In this document: in pieces, positions 1 to 9,046 of the stretch | Position numbering within the stretch: position 1 is the first letter of the stretch | How the letters are laid out: every line of letters begins with the position of its first letter | Assembly (NCBI RefSeq): GCF_900172325.1 | Contig: NZ_FWFR01000003.1 | Span: 434,001-498,000 of the forward strand | DNA length: 64,000 nucleotides | Reading direction: 5' to 3' | DNA from: Oceanibacterium hippocampi | Lineage (GTDB): Bacteria; Pseudomonadota; Alphaproteobacteria; Sneathiellales; Sneathiellaceae | Position numbers and translations under genes: made by a program | Notes under the pieces: generated by a model | The model's input: only the letters and a program-made list of their open reading frames with translations | Databases searched by the model: none | What the model was told of the DNA's origin: nothing

Positions 1-44
1 ACATCGCGGCGTGCTGGAACGCACCGCCCGTCGACGTCGCCTGA
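1..44 (+). CDS. C-terminal end of an ABC transporter ATP-binding protein (DppD/OppD-like), truncated by the window edge
   Basis: Reading from base 3, fourteen codons end at a TGA at 42-44 and give ..[13 protein letters not shown]. The A-C-W signature near the end is typical of the extreme C-terminus of oligopeptide/dipeptide ATPases, where it closes the cysteine-containing tail, and the next gene is the partner ATPase. Only the tail is visible, so the assignment rests on this short motif plus context. The following gene starts 17 bases after the stop, consistent with a dppD-dppF gene pair in one operon. Confidence 0.5.
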   Translation, partial: IAACWNAPPVDVA

Positions 45-61
45 AGATCCGGGAGAACAAC

Positions 62-1072
62 ATGAACAAGGTCGACGCAAGCGTCCCGGCCGGCCAGACG
101 GACAAGGCCACGCCGGTTCTCGCCGTGAAGGCACTTCGAAAGCATTTCCCGCTGCAAAGCGGTCTGCTGTCCCGCTCGCAACAGGTCGTTCACGCCGTCA
201 ACGATGTCTCATTCCATGTCGATCATGGCGAGACACTCGGCCTGGTCGGGGAATCCGGCTGCGGCAAGTCGACAGTCGGCCGGACGATCCTGAAACTGAT
301 CAATCCGACGGCCGGTTCCATCCAGATCGACGGGACCGAGATCGCCGACCTGTCGCGGCGCGAGATGCGCCCTTACCGCCGCCGCATGCAGATCATCTTC
401 CAGGACCCGTATTCCTCGCTGAACCCGCGCATGACGGCCGGTGACATGGTCGGCGAACCGCTGACCGTTCACGGCATCGCGTCCGGACAGGAGAAGGAAG
501 ATCGTATCGCGGCCCTGTTCCAGAAAGTCGGCCTGCGCAGCGACCAGATACGCCGCTTTCCGCACGAGTTCTCAGGCGGCCAGCGGCAGCGCATCGGCAT
601 CGCGCGGGCGCTTGCGCTCGACCCCAAGCTGATCATCGCCGACGAACCGGTCTCCGCTCTCGACGTCTCCATTCAGGCCCAGGTCATCAACCTGCTGATG
701 GATCTGCAGGAGGAGTTCGGCCTCTCCTACCTGTTCATCGCGCACGACCTCTCGGTGGTCGAGCATATCAGCCATCGGGTCGCGGTGATGTATCTCGGCC
801 ATATCGTAGAGCTTGCCGAGCGCCGCGCGCTGTTCCGGACACCGCAACATCCCTATACCGAGGCCCTGCTCTCGGCGGTCCCGGTCGCGGATCCGAAACG
901 CAAGCGCGCCGACCGCATCATCCTGAAAGGCGACGTGCCAAGTCCCGTGTCGCTGCCGAGCGGATGCCCGTTTCATACCCGCTGTCCGGTCGCCGTCGCC
1001 GCCTGCAAGAGCGAGGTGCCGGCACTGCGCGAGGTTCGGCCGAATCACTGGGCCGCCTGCCACCTGCGCTGA
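62..1072 (+). CDS. Dipeptide/oligopeptide ABC transporter ATP-binding protein (DppF/OppF family)
   Basis: A 336-residue cytoplasmic ATPase that energises peptide (or nickel/glutathione-type) import through an inner-membrane permease pair. The Walker A motif GESGCGKST lies near residue 75, the Q-loop [13 protein letters not shown] follows, then the signature [15 protein letters not shown], Walker [13 protein letters not shown] and the switch histidine in IAHDLSVV. The C-terminal oligopeptide-ATPase tail with CPFHTRCP is present, which separates this family from other ABC ATPases. The ATG at 62 was chosen because a GGGAG precedes it; a GTG at 11 would place 17 Arg-rich codons over the previous gene. 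It is the last gene of its operon and is followed by a strong terminator. Confidence 0.92.
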   Translation: MNKVDASVPAGQTDKATPVLAVKALRKHFPLQSGLLSRSQQVVHAVNDVSFHVDHGETLGLVGESGCGKSTVGRTILKLINPTAGSIQIDGTEIADLSRREMRPYRRRMQIIFQDPYSSLNPRMTAGDMVGEPLTVHGIASGQEKEDRIAALFQKVGLRSDQIRRFPHEFSGGQRQRIGIARALALDPKLIIADEPVSALDVSIQAQVINLLMDLQEEFGLSYLFIAHDLSVVEHISHRVAVMYLGHIVELAERRALFRTPQHPYTEALLSAVPVADPKRKRADRIILKGDVPSPVSLPSGCPFHTRCPVAVAACKSEVPALREVRPNHWAACHLR

Positions 1073-1110
1073 CGGCTCCCTTCCCAAAGGGCCGGGGATA
1101 CCAAGCAAGA

Positions 1111-1142
1111 AAAAGCCCGGCGGTGGATCCGCCGGGCTTTTG
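1111..1142. terminator. Bidirectional rho-independent terminator between convergent operons
   Basis: A perfect 12-base-pair inverted repeat, AAAGCCCGGCGG and CCGCCGGGCTTT with a 5-base loop, is flanked by A's on the left and T's on the right. Read on either strand it gives a GC-rich hairpin followed by a U-run. It sits between the convergent ends of the peptide transporter ATPase and the liv operon substrate-binding gene, so it can stop transcription from both sides. Confidence 0.92.
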
Positions 1143-1162
1143 TCGTCAGGCCAAGTCCCGGA

Positions 1163-2344
1163 TCAGTAAGCGACCGGTCCCACCGCAACCCAGCGGCTGT
1201 CCTTGATCTGGTACATCGTCGCCGATGACCGCGCCTCCGGGCCGAGATGGTCGTCGGCGCCGAACTTGATCGGCGAGCTGCCGAACATGTCGACCCCGCG
1301 CTCGATCTTCTCGATCTCCTTGGCAAGCTTCTCCGCCGTCAGGTCACGGCCGGCCTTGGTCGCCGCCTCGACGAAGACATCCATGCCGGAATAGCCGGCG
1401 ATGGCCTGGAGGTCGGCATCCTTGCCGAACCGCGCCTTGTAGGAATCCATCCACGCCTTGGTTTCCGGCGACGCCGTATCGTAATAGGGGATCGGCGTCT
1501 GACTGGTGCCGTAGAGGCCGTCGGTCGCGCCCTTGGCGAGTTCCGCGGTTTGCGGCGTGAAGCCGGCCGAGGAAACCAGCATGTCGACGTTCCAGCCGCT
1601 CTTGAGCGCCGCGACCTTGGCGCCGATGGTCTCGGAAATGATCGTGCCGAGGCAGACGAGATCGGCATCAGCCTCCTTGAGCAGCGCGATCTGCGAGGAG
1701 AAGTCCTTCGCGCCCCGCTTGAAAGTGGTCTCGGCGACAAGTTTCAGGCCCATCTCCTCGGCCTGGTCCTTGCAGCCGTCGAGCACGTTCTTGCCGAAAT
1801 CGTCGTCCTGCGACAGCACGCCGATGCGTTTCTTGCCCTTGTCCTCGACGAACCATTTCACCGCCGCCCGCATCTGGTCGTAATAGGGCGTGAACAGCGA
1901 GAACTTGAGCGGGTGGAACGGCTCGTACATCTCCTTCGCCGCGGTCAGCGGGAAGAGGTTCGGCACGCCCCGGTCGAGGGCCTGCGGCATCGAGACCATG
2001 TTCATTGGGGTGCCGAGCGCGCCGATCAGGGCGAACACCTTGTCACGTTTCAGCAGCTTGTCGGTGGCCTGCGCCGCCTTGCTTTGCTGATAAGCCGTAT
2101 CCTCGACGATGAGATTGATCTTGCGGCCATTGACCCCGCCCGCCTCGTTCGCCTCGTCCGCCCGCATGCGCAGGCCGTTGGCAACCGAAACGCCCCAGAT
2201 CGCGACCGGGCCGGAAAGCGGCTGGTGGCTACCGACGACGATCTCGTCGTCGGAAATGCCCTGGTCGGCATTCGCCGCGCCGGCGGCGAAGGCAAGCAGC
2301 GAGCCTGCTGCGAGGCCGGCGCCGAGTAGTTTCCTGAACGTCAT
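1163..2344 (-). CDS. HAAT-type ABC transporter periplasmic substrate-binding protein (LivJ-like)
   Basis: A 393-residue exported solute receptor of the type I periplasmic-binding fold (Peripla_BP_6, leucine-binding family). The N-terminus MTFRKLLGAGLAAGSLLAFAAGAANA is a classical Sec signal peptide with an A-N-A cleavage site at about residue 26. The start of the mature protein (ISDDEIVVGSHQPLSGPVA) is characteristic of these receptors. A GGGGAGG ribosome-binding site lies just upstream of the ATG at 2344. It is the last gene of the minus-strand liv operon and ends before a strong terminator. The ligand is not set by sequence; the acyl-CoA ligase gene directly upstream suggests a carboxylic acid rather than, or as well as, an amino acid. 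Confidence 0.9.
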   Translation of the reverse strand: MTFRKLLGAGLAAGSLLAFAAGAANADQGISDDEIVVGSHQPLSGPVAIWGVSVANGLRMRADEANEAGGVNGRKINLIVEDTAYQQSKAAQATDKLLKRDKVFALIGALGTPMNMVSMPQALDRGVPNLFPLTAAKEMYEPFHPLKFSLFTPYYDQMRAAVKWFVEDKGKKRIGVLSQDDDFGKNVLDGCKDQAEEMGLKLVAETTFKRGAKDFSSQIALLKEADADLVCLGTIISETIGAKVAALKSGWNVDMLVSSAGFTPQTAELAKGATDGLYGTSQTPIPYYDTASPETKAWMDSYKARFGKDADLQAIAGYSGMDVFVEAATKAGRDLTAEKLAKEIEKIERGVDMFGSSPIKFGADDHLGPEARSSATMYQIKDSRWVAVGPVAY

Positions 2345-2419
2345 TTCCTGTTCCTCCCCTGGATCAATCCAAGTCGCTTTCCGTATTGCCGCGACCGCGC
2401 GGACCTGTCGAAACAGCCA

Positions 2420-4285
2420 TCAGGCCGCTTCCCGATACATCGATTCGATCAATTCCCTGTACTTCTCGTTCACGAACTTGCGCTTGAGCTTCATTGTCGG
2501 CGTCAGTTCATCATCTTCCGCCGTAAGTTGTTGTTCGATCAAGCGGAACTTCTTGATTTTCTCGACTTGCGCGAAGTTCCCGTTCACCCGTTCAATTTCC
2601 TGCCCGATCAGTTCGATGACTGCAGGCGCATTGCAGAGGCTGGCGAAATTCGTGAACGGGATATCGTTGTCCTGGGCGTATTTCTCGACATTCTCCTGGT
2701 CGATCATCACCAGGCAGCTCAGGAATTTCCGCTTGTCGCCGATGACCACCGCGTCGGACACGTAGGGGCTGAACTTCAGCTGGTTCTCGATTTCCGAGGG
2801 CGTGATGTTCTTTCCGCCCGCCGTGATGATGATGTCCTTCATCCGGTCGGTGATCTTCACGTAGCCCTCGTTGTCGATCGCGCCGACATCCCCGGTATGG
2901 AGCCAGCCGTCGACGACCGTCTCGGCGGTCTTTTCCGGCTGGTTCAGGTAGCCGAGAAAGACATGCGGCCCCCTCAGCAGGATCTCGCCTTCGGGCGACA
3001 GCCGGACCTCGGTGCCGGGCGCCGCCTTGCCTACGGTGCCGAGCTTCATGTTGCCGGCGAAGTTGGTCGTCGCGAGCCCGGTATTCTCGGTCTGGCCATA
3101 GACCTCGTACATGTCGAGGCCGAGCGACAGGTACCAGCGGATCAGGTCCGGCGAGATCGGCGCGGCGCCGGTGCCGAGATAATGGGTCCGGTCGAGGCCC
3201 AGCATGCGCTTCACGTTGCGCAGCACGAGCTGGTCGGCGAGCCAGAACCTCGCCCGCAGCAACGCCGGCGGGCGGGTCCCGTCGATCCGGTGCGCGGCCA
3301 TTTCCTGCCCGATACCGATCGCCACGCGGTAGGCCCAGCGGCCGAACGCGGTCGCGTCATGCATGCGCAGCGTGATCGAGGAGTAGAATTTCTCCCAGAT
3401 CCGCGGCACGGCGAAGAACACCGTCGGCTGTACCTCCCTGACATTCTCCGGCACGGTGTCGAGATCCTCGGCGAAATTCACCGTCGAACAGGCGTAAATC
3501 GGCCCGAAGATCGTGAAGTTCCGTTCCGCGATATGGCAGAGCGGCAGGAAGGAAAGCTGCTGGTCGGTCTCGCCGAATTCGATGATCTCGGTGAGCGCGG
3601 CCATCTGGAACAGCAGGTTGCGATGGCTGATCATCGCCCCCTTCGGCGGGCCGGTGGTACCGGATGTGTAGATCAGGATCGCGAGATCGTCCGGCCGGGC
3701 GACGTCGCGCCGCTGCTCCCAGACCTCGGGATGGTCCGCCGCGTAGGCCCGGCCGCGCTCGAGCAGGTCGTCGAAACTGATAACCATCGGGTCATCGAGG
3801 TCGCGCAGCCCTTCCATGTCGAAGACGATGATCTTCTCGAGGCTCGGGATCTGGTCGCGGGCTTCGAGGATCTTGTCGAGGAACTCCTCGTTCTCGGCGA
3901 AGAAATAGCGGGTGCCGGAATCCCGACAGAGATAGGCGACCTGTTTCGCCGAATCGGTGGTGTAGACGCCGTTGGTCACCCCGCCCGCACACAGGGTGCC
4001 GAGATCGCAATAGAGCCATTCCGGGTTGTTCTCGCTCATCACAGAGGTGACGTCGCCGGGCGCGAAGCCGAGCGAGACCAGGCCGAGGCTGACATGCTTC
4101 ACGTGTTCGCCATACTCGCGCCAGGTGATGCTGCGCCAGATGCCGAATTTCTTCTCGCGCATGGCGATCTTGTCACCGAGCCGGACGACACGCTGATGGA
4201 AAAGCTTCGGGACCGTATCGCAACCGTCGATCACGGTCGGCGGATAGGTGACTGCACCTGTCCCGGCACCCTCAAGACGACTCAT
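2420..4285 (-). CDS. Long-chain acyl-CoA synthetase (AMP-binding, FAA1/FadD15-type) within the liv operon
   Basis: A 621-residue ANL-superfamily ligase that would activate a fatty or aromatic carboxylate with ATP and CoA. The P-loop-like motif YTSGTTGPPKGAMISH, the LPLCHIAERN core, the YGQTENTG motif and the WLHTGDVG and DRMKDIIITAGGKNI motifs are present and in order. The size and IAERN segment match the larger long-chain branch. The ATG at 4285 (MSRLEG) is preferred because AGGAGG lies about 8 bases upstream; the frame stays open to 4546, but that part is an Arg/Ser-rich shadow of livF. It lies between livF and the substrate-binding gene on the same strand. Confidence 0.88.
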   Translation of the reverse strand: MSRLEGAGTGAVTYPPTVIDGCDTVPKLFHQRVVRLGDKIAMREKKFGIWRSITWREYGEHVKHVSLGLVSLGFAPGDVTSVMSENNPEWLYCDLGTLCAGGVTNGVYTTDSAKQVAYLCRDSGTRYFFAENEEFLDKILEARDQIPSLEKIIVFDMEGLRDLDDPMVISFDDLLERGRAYAADHPEVWEQRRDVARPDDLAILIYTSGTTGPPKGAMISHRNLLFQMAALTEIIEFGETDQQLSFLPLCHIAERNFTIFGPIYACSTVNFAEDLDTVPENVREVQPTVFFAVPRIWEKFYSSITLRMHDATAFGRWAYRVAIGIGQEMAAHRIDGTRPPALLRARFWLADQLVLRNVKRMLGLDRTHYLGTGAAPISPDLIRWYLSLGLDMYEVYGQTENTGLATTNFAGNMKLGTVGKAAPGTEVRLSPEGEILLRGPHVFLGYLNQPEKTAETVVDGWLHTGDVGAIDNEGYVKITDRMKDIIITAGGKNITPSEIENQLKFSPYVSDAVVIGDKRKFLSCLVMIDQENVEKYAQDNDIPFTNFASLCNAPAVIELIGQEIERVNGNFAQVEKIKKFRLIEQQLTAEDDELTPTMKLKRKFVNEKYRELIESMYREAA

Positions 4286-4364
4286 CGTCGACGCCTCCTG
4301 CCCTCGCGGGCGTTTCCCTTCCCGGCGCGCACGCCGGCCCAGCTTCAGAACGCGATGCCGCGCA

Positions 4365-5138
4365 TCAACGCCATGTCTTGCGCTTCTTCCAGCGCCGCTT
4401 TCCGCGAATCCCCTCGTCCTTGATGCCGAGATAGAATTCGCGGATATCCTCCTTCTCGCGCAGCCGTGCGCAGGTGTCTTCCATGACGATTCGCCCGACC
4501 TCGAGCACATAGCCGAAATCGCCGGTATTGAGGGCGATGCTTGCATTCTGCTCGACCAGCAGCATGGTCGTGCCCTGTTCGCGGTTGAGCCGGGTGATGA
4601 TCTCGAAGATTTCCTTCACCAGGCGCGGGCTCAGGCCCAGGCTCGGTTCGTCCAGCAGCATCAGTTTCGGCCGCGCCATAAGCGCCCGGCTGATCGCCAG
4701 CATCTGCTGCTCGCCGCCGGAAAGCTGGCCGGCCGGCTGCTCCTTCCGTTCCTTGAGCACCGGGAAATAGTCGTAGCAGAGCTCGATATCGGCGGCGACG
4801 GCGTCCCGGTCCGTGCGGGTATAGGCACCCATCATCAGGTTCTCGTAGACGCTCAGGAACGGGAAGACCTCGCGCCCTTCCGGAACATGGCTGATTCCCT
4901 GGCGGACGACCCAGTCCGGATCGTGCCTCGTGATATCGCCGCCGAGAAAGCTGACGCTGCCCTTCTGCGGATCCATGACGCCACAGATCGTCTTCAGGAT
5001 GGTCGTTTTGCCGGCCCCGTTGCCGCCGAGCACGGTGACGATCGAGCCCTCGCGGACCTCCAGGCTGATCCCGCGGATCGCCATGATCGGCCCGTAGTAG
5101 GTTTCGATGTTGCTGACCTTGAGCAGCGGCTCCGCCAT
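4365..5138 (-). CDS. livF: HAAT ABC transporter ATP-binding protein LivF
   Basis: A 257-residue ATPase of the high-affinity branched-chain-amino-acid-type importer. Walker A GGNGAGKTT, signature LSGGEQQMLAISRAL and Walker B LMLLDEPSLGLSP are present; the SLGLSP following Walker B is the usual LivF mark. The last 20 residues are unusually basic (Lys/Arg/Trp-rich) and extend beyond the normal LivF end. Two bases separate its start from the stop of livG, indicating translational coupling. The substrate of this particular system is not fixed by the ATPase sequence. Confidence 0.92.
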   Translation of the reverse strand: MAEPLLKVSNIETYYGPIMAIRGISLEVREGSIVTVLGGNGAGKTTILKTICGVMDPQKGSVSFLGGDITRHDPDWVVRQGISHVPEGREVFPFLSVYENLMMGAYTRTDRDAVAADIELCYDYFPVLKERKEQPAGQLSGGEQQMLAISRALMARPKLMLLDEPSLGLSPRLVKEIFEIITRLNREQGTTMLLVEQNASIALNTGDFGYVLEVGRIVMEDTCARLREKEDIREFYLGIKDEGIRGKRRWKKRKTWR

Positions 5139-5140
5139 CG

Positions 5141-5899
5141 TCAGCCTCCCAGATAGGCGCGGATCACTTCCGGATCGCGCTGCACGTCCTGCGGGCTGCC
5201 CTCGGCAAGGACGCGGCCGTAGTTGAGCACCAGCACTCGGTCGGAGACCTCGTTCACCAGGCCCATGTCGTGCTCGACCATGAGCACGGTGATGCCGAGA
5301 TCCTTCTTGATGTCCTCGATCCAGAACGAGACGTCCTGGGTCTCCTCGACATTGAGGCCGGACGACGGTTCATCGAGCAGCAGCAGCTCGGGCTCGGTAC
5401 AGAGCGCGCGGGCAAGCTCGACCACCTTACGGACCCCGTAGGGGAGGTTCATGATCATCTGGTCGCGATAATGGGCCAGGTTCAGGAAATCGATGACCTC
5501 CTCGACCTTCTCCCGGTGCGCGAACTCGGCGCGCCGTACCGACGGCAGGAACAGCGCCTCGCTGAAGACATTCGATCGGCTGTGCGCATGCCGGCCGATC
5601 AGCAGGTTCTGGAGAACCGTCGCGGTTTCGAAGAGCTCGATATTCTGGAAGGTCCGGGCGATACCCAGGCCGGCGATCCGGTGCGGTGCGGCGCGCGTGA
5701 TGTCCTGGTCGCGGAAGGTGATCGTGCCCTCGGTCGAATCGTAGATCCGGCTGATCAGGTTGAAGATCGTCGTCTTGCCGGCGCCGTTCGGACCGATGAT
5801 CGTGAAGACCTCGCCCCTGGCGATCTCGAAGGTAACGCCGTCGACCGCCTTCACGCCGCCGAAATGGATCGCCAGGTTCTCCACGCGAAAGAACGTCAC
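5141..5899 (-). CDS. livG: HAAT ABC transporter ATP-binding protein LivG
   Basis: A 252-residue ATPase partnering LivF on the cytoplasmic side of the LivHM permease. Walker A GPNGAGKTTIFN, the LivG-typical GLGIARTFQNIELF Q-loop region, and Walker B LLLLDEPSSGLN are clear. The family signature region reads LPYGVRKVVELARAL, in which the usual LSGG becomes LPYG; this is common in LivG proteins. The C-terminal PQDVQRDPEVIRAYLG tail is the standard LivG ending. The start overlaps the livM stop by four bases (ATGA). Confidence 0.92.
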   Translation of the reverse strand: MTFFRVENLAIHFGGVKAVDGVTFEIARGEVFTIIGPNGAGKTTIFNLISRIYDSTEGTITFRDQDITRAAPHRIAGLGIARTFQNIELFETATVLQNLLIGRHAHSRSNVFSEALFLPSVRRAEFAHREKVEEVIDFLNLAHYRDQMIMNLPYGVRKVVELARALCTEPELLLLDEPSSGLNVEETQDVSFWIEDIKKDLGITVLMVEHDMGLVNEVSDRVLVLNYGRVLAEGSPQDVQRDPEVIRAYLGG

Positions 5900-6972
5900 C
5901 GCAGTCGCTCCGACTTCATGTAGGACTTCTGCCGCTTGAAGGTCGCCTTCTTGTAGAGCGGGAAAAGCTGGAAATAGAGTTTGACCTTGAGCCAGCGGCC
6001 GTAGATCCCGAACGGTTCGAACAGGATGAAGAAGATCAGGATCAGGCCGAAGATCAGCGGCTCGAACCCCGGCTGCTCACCGATCGCCGGCGGCAGGTGA
6101 TCCTTCATGATGGCGAGCGCCTGCGGCAGGGCGAGCACGAAGATCGCGCCGAAAACCGCCCCGTGCAGCGAGCCGATGCCCCCCACGATGACCAGCACCA
6201 AAAGCTCGATCGACTGCAGGATCGTGAAGCTTTCCGGCGACAGGAAACCGAGCTTGTGGGCGAACAGCGCGCCTGCCAGGCCGGTGATCCCGGCGCTGAC
6301 CGCGAAGGCCGTCGTCTTCACCACCGCCAGGTTCACGCCCATGCTTTGGGCCGAGATCTCGCTGTCGCGAATCGCCACCATGGCGCGCCCGGTCGGTGCG
6401 CGCAGCAGGTTGAGAACCAGCAGGATCACCAGGACCAGGATGGCCATCGTCAGGAAATAGAAGGGCAATCCGCTGGAAAGGCTGAAATCGCCGATGTCGA
6501 TGGAGGGGACCAGGAGCCCGGTATAGCCGTTGGTCACCGATTCCCAGCGCCCCATGATCTCTTCCACGATCAGGGCGAAGGCGAAGGTGGCGATCGCCAG
6601 GTAGATGCCGGCGAGCCTCAGTGCCGGGATCCCGACGATGATGCCCACCGCCGCGGCGCTCACCGCCGCCGCCGGCATGGTGACGAAGAAGGGCACGCCG
6701 AGCCCGAGCAGCACCGCCTCCGCGTAGGCGCCGACGCCGAAGAAGGCGGCATGGCCAAGGCTCACCAGGCCGGTGTAACCGGTCAGTACCATCAGGCCGA
6801 CGCCCGCGATCGCCATGATGCCGACCTGGGTAAGCTGCCCGACATAATACTCATCGAGGGCGAACGGCGCGGCGATCACCAGCGCCAGCAACAGGCCGTA
6901 CCAGAAGACATGGCCCGAATGCGGCGCCAGCCGGATATCCTGATGATAGTCGGTCTTGAAAATGAAACGCAT
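5896..6972 (-). CDS. livM: HAAT ABC transporter permease LivM
   Basis: A 358-residue inner-membrane permease with about ten hydrophobic segments. The conserved GLVSLGHAAFFGVGAY and the ALRLAGIYLAIATFAFALIVEE region are LivM hallmarks, and GGIGSLHGAVFGA forms the cytoplasmic EAA-like loop that contacts the ATPases. The ATG at 6972 (MRFIFKTDY) follows GAAGAAGG and lies two bases from the livH stop. The C-terminal extension after the last membrane segment is Lys/Tyr-rich and carries no known domain. Confidence 0.92.
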   Translation of the reverse strand: MRFIFKTDYHQDIRLAPHSGHVFWYGLLLALVIAAPFALDEYYVGQLTQVGIMAIAGVGLMVLTGYTGLVSLGHAAFFGVGAYAEAVLLGLGVPFFVTMPAAAVSAAAVGIIVGIPALRLAGIYLAIATFAFALIVEEIMGRWESVTNGYTGLLVPSIDIGDFSLSSGLPFYFLTMAILVLVILLVLNLLRAPTGRAMVAIRDSEISAQSMGVNLAVVKTTAFAVSAGITGLAGALFAHKLGFLSPESFTILQSIELLVLVIVGGIGSLHGAVFGAIFVLALPQALAIMKDHLPPAIGEQPGFEPLIFGLILIFFILFEPFGIYGRWLKVKLYFQLFPLYKKATFKRQKSYMKSERLR

Positions 6973-6974
6973 CG

Positions 6975-7946
6975 TCAGACCTTCTTCCGGGTTTTTTCGC
7001 CGAACAGGCCCTGCGGCCGCAGCATCAGCACCAGCAGCAGCACGACATAGGCGGCGACGTCCTTGACCCCCGGCGGCGCGTAGAAACCCGCGAAGGATTC
7101 GATGATGCCGATGATCAGGCCGCCGACCACCGCCCCGGGGATCGAGCCAAAGCCGCCAAGTACCGCGGCCGGGAAGGCCTTGAGCGCGAGAAAGCCCATG
7201 TTGGTGTCGATCAGCGTTGTGGGCGCCAGCAAGATCCCGGCGATCCCGGCGACGGCGGCGCTGATCCCCCAGATCATCGAGAAGACGAGCTTCACCGGGA
7301 CGCCCATGTAATAGGCGGCGAGCTGGTTCTGCGAGGCCGCCTGCATGGCGACGCCGATCCGGGTATGACGGAAGAAGAGATAGAGCAGCAGGCAGAGCGC
7401 GGCGGTCGCGACGATGACCGAGAGATCCTGTTCCGAAATCACCAGCTTGCCCACCGATTCGGGAATCAGGGCCAGTCCTTCCTTGGAAAACGGCGTCTCG
7501 ATCGCATAGGTCTCGGTGCCCCATCCCGGCACCATGCCGGCAACGCTCCGCAGCACGAATCCGAGGCCGATGGTCACCATCACGATCGCGAACTGCGGCT
7601 GGCCGAGGACCGGGCGAAGCACGAAACGGTCGAGCGTGCCGCCGATCAGGAACATCCCGGCAGGGGCCAGCAGGAAGGCGACCCAGTAAGGCAGGCCCCA
7701 GAGCGAGATGATGGTGAAGGCCAGGAAGGCGCCGACCATCATCAGGTCGCCCTGGGCGAAATTGACGACTTCGGTCGCCTTGTAGATCAGGACGAAACCG
7801 AGGGCCACCAAGCCGTAGATGCAGCCGATCGACATCCCGTTGATGGCGAACTGAACAAGATCAAACAGATCAACCTCCCCGGCACCTGTACTGCCCCGAT
7901 CGCGGATTCTCCGGCCCGCTTGCCCCGTCCCCGTATCCGGGAACAT
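6975..7946 (-). CDS. livH: HAAT ABC transporter permease LivH (start uncertain)
   Basis: Inner-membrane permease of the importer, paired with LivM. The family landmarks are FAINGMSIGCIYGLVALGF (first membrane helix), NFAQGDLMMVGAF, and GGFGSIPGAVVGG in the ATPase-contact loop. The ATG at 7946 gives 323 residues but adds about 26 polar, arginine- and glycine-rich residues before the first helix, unlike LivH proteins of about 290-300 residues. A perfect GGGGAGG at 7874-7880 sits 5 bases before a CTG at 7868 that would give 297 residues (M-FDLVQFAING). No ATG, GTG or TTG lies in frame nearby. The gene is first in the liv operon; the stop is firm, the start is not. Confidence 0.88.
   Translation of the reverse strand: MFPDTGTGQAGRRIRDRGSTGAGEVDLFDLVQFAINGMSIGCIYGLVALGFVLIYKATEVVNFAQGDLMMVGAFLAFTIISLWGLPYWVAFLLAPAGMFLIGGTLDRFVLRPVLGQPQFAIVMVTIGLGFVLRSVAGMVPGWGTETYAIETPFSKEGLALIPESVGKLVISEQDLSVIVATAALCLLLYLFFRHTRIGVAMQAASQNQLAAYYMGVPVKLVFSMIWGISAAVAGIAGILLAPTTLIDTNMGFLALKAFPAAVLGGFGSIPGAVVGGLIIGIIESFAGFYAPPGVKDVAAYVVLLLVLMLRPQGLFGEKTRKKV
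7874..7880 (-). promoter_or_regulatory. Strong Shine-Dalgarno pointing to a CTG start for livH
   Basis: On the minus strand GGGGAGG is followed after TTGAT by CTG TTT GAT CTT, in frame with LivH and just before its first membrane helix. Spacing (5 bases) is good for initiation. The TTG inside the spacer is out of frame. This makes a non-ATG start at 7868 likely. Confidence 0.5.
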
Positions 7947-8101
7947 CGTCGGCGTCCCTAAACTCTAGGGTGGCCTCTCGAGCTTGGTCAACGTTGCCGC
8001 AACGGCAACCGGCGCGGATTATCCGGACCTGTCCAGAGCGCCCGCTTCCCCCTAAGATGTCGACCGCTTTTTCAGCCGCAACGGGAGCGACGCAAACCAT
8101 C

Positions 8102-9010
8102 ATGACGCAGGATCTGGTGTTCAACCGCGAGCTCGAGTTCGACTATGCCACGGCGGAAACCGTCAGCCCGCTGATCCGGCGCGTGATCGCCCGCAATCCC
8201 GGCCCCTTCACCTTTCACGGCACCGGCACCTACATCATCGGCCACGGCAAGGTTGCCATCGTCGACCCGGGCCCGGACATCGCGGAGCATGTCGACGCGC
8301 TCCTCCACGCGCTCCGTGGCGAGGACATCAGCCATATCCTCGTCACCCATACCCACCGCGACCATTCGCCGGCCGCCGCGGCGGTCGCCGCCGCGACCGG
8401 GGCGCCGACCTACGGCTTCGGCCCCCATGCGGCCGGCCGCTCGGACGTCAAGATCGAGGAAGGCGGCGATACCGACTTCCGCCCGGTTCACACGACCGGC
8501 GACGGCGACGTGATCGCGGGCGCCGGCTGGACGGTCGAGGCGGTCCACACGCCGGGCCATCTGTCGAACCACCTCTGTTTCGCGCTGCGCGAGGAGGCGG
8601 CGCTCTTTTCCGGCGATCACGTCATGGGCTGGTCGACCTCGATCGTCTCACCGCCCGATGGCGACATGGCCGACTACATGGCCAGCCTGGAAAAGCTGTT
8701 GCCGCGGGAGGAGCATCGCTATTACCCGACCCACGGCGCGCCGATCGACGATCCCCGCCACCATGTCGCCGGCCTTATCCGGCATCGCAAGGGCCGGGAA
8801 GCGCAGATTCTCGCGCGCCTGAAGGAGGGCCCGCAGACGATCATGGACATGGTCCGTGTCAATTACCGCGACACGCCGGCAATCCTGCACCCGGCGGCGG
8901 CGCGCTCGATGCTGGCCCATCTCATCGACATGACGGAGCGCGGGCTGGTCCTGGCCGAGCGCCCGGAAAGCGGAAGGGCGAGCGAAACCGCGACCTATCG
9001 CCTGCCCTGA
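8102..9010 (+). CDS. Metallo-beta-lactamase-fold hydrolase (LACTB2-like)
   Basis: A 302-residue cytoplasmic protein of the MBL superfamily. The metal-binding motif HTHRDHS (His83, His85, Asp87, His88) follows a typical beta-strand ILVT, with HTPGHLSNH and FSGDHVMGW as the later metal ligands. The C-terminal 65 residues (RKGREAQIL onward) resemble the winged-helix extension of LACTB2-type enzymes, some of which are endoribonucleases; others are hydrolases of unknown substrate. The ATG at 8102 (MTQDLV) begins the conserved part; a further ATG at 8057 is possible. It is divergent from the liv operon, with a 155-base shared promoter region. Confidence 0.85.
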   Translation: MTQDLVFNRELEFDYATAETVSPLIRRVIARNPGPFTFHGTGTYIIGHGKVAIVDPGPDIAEHVDALLHALRGEDISHILVTHTHRDHSPAAAAVAAATGAPTYGFGPHAAGRSDVKIEEGGDTDFRPVHTTGDGDVIAGAGWTVEAVHTPGHLSNHLCFALREEAALFSGDHVMGWSTSIVSPPDGDMADYMASLEKLLPREEHRYYPTHGAPIDDPRHHVAGLIRHRKGREAQILARLKEGPQTIMDMVRVNYRDTPAILHPAAARSMLAHLIDMTERGLVLAERPESGRASETATYRLP

Positions 9011-9046
9011 CGCCCGGGGCGAAGCGGGTCTTTCAGGGCCGGGAAA

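Noticed and set aside
4286-4546. An N-terminal extension of the acyl-CoA ligase (87 codons upstream of 4285)
   Set aside because: The added residues are Ser/Arg/Ala-rich and overlap livF; the ATG at 4285 has a good AGGAGG and starts where family homology begins.
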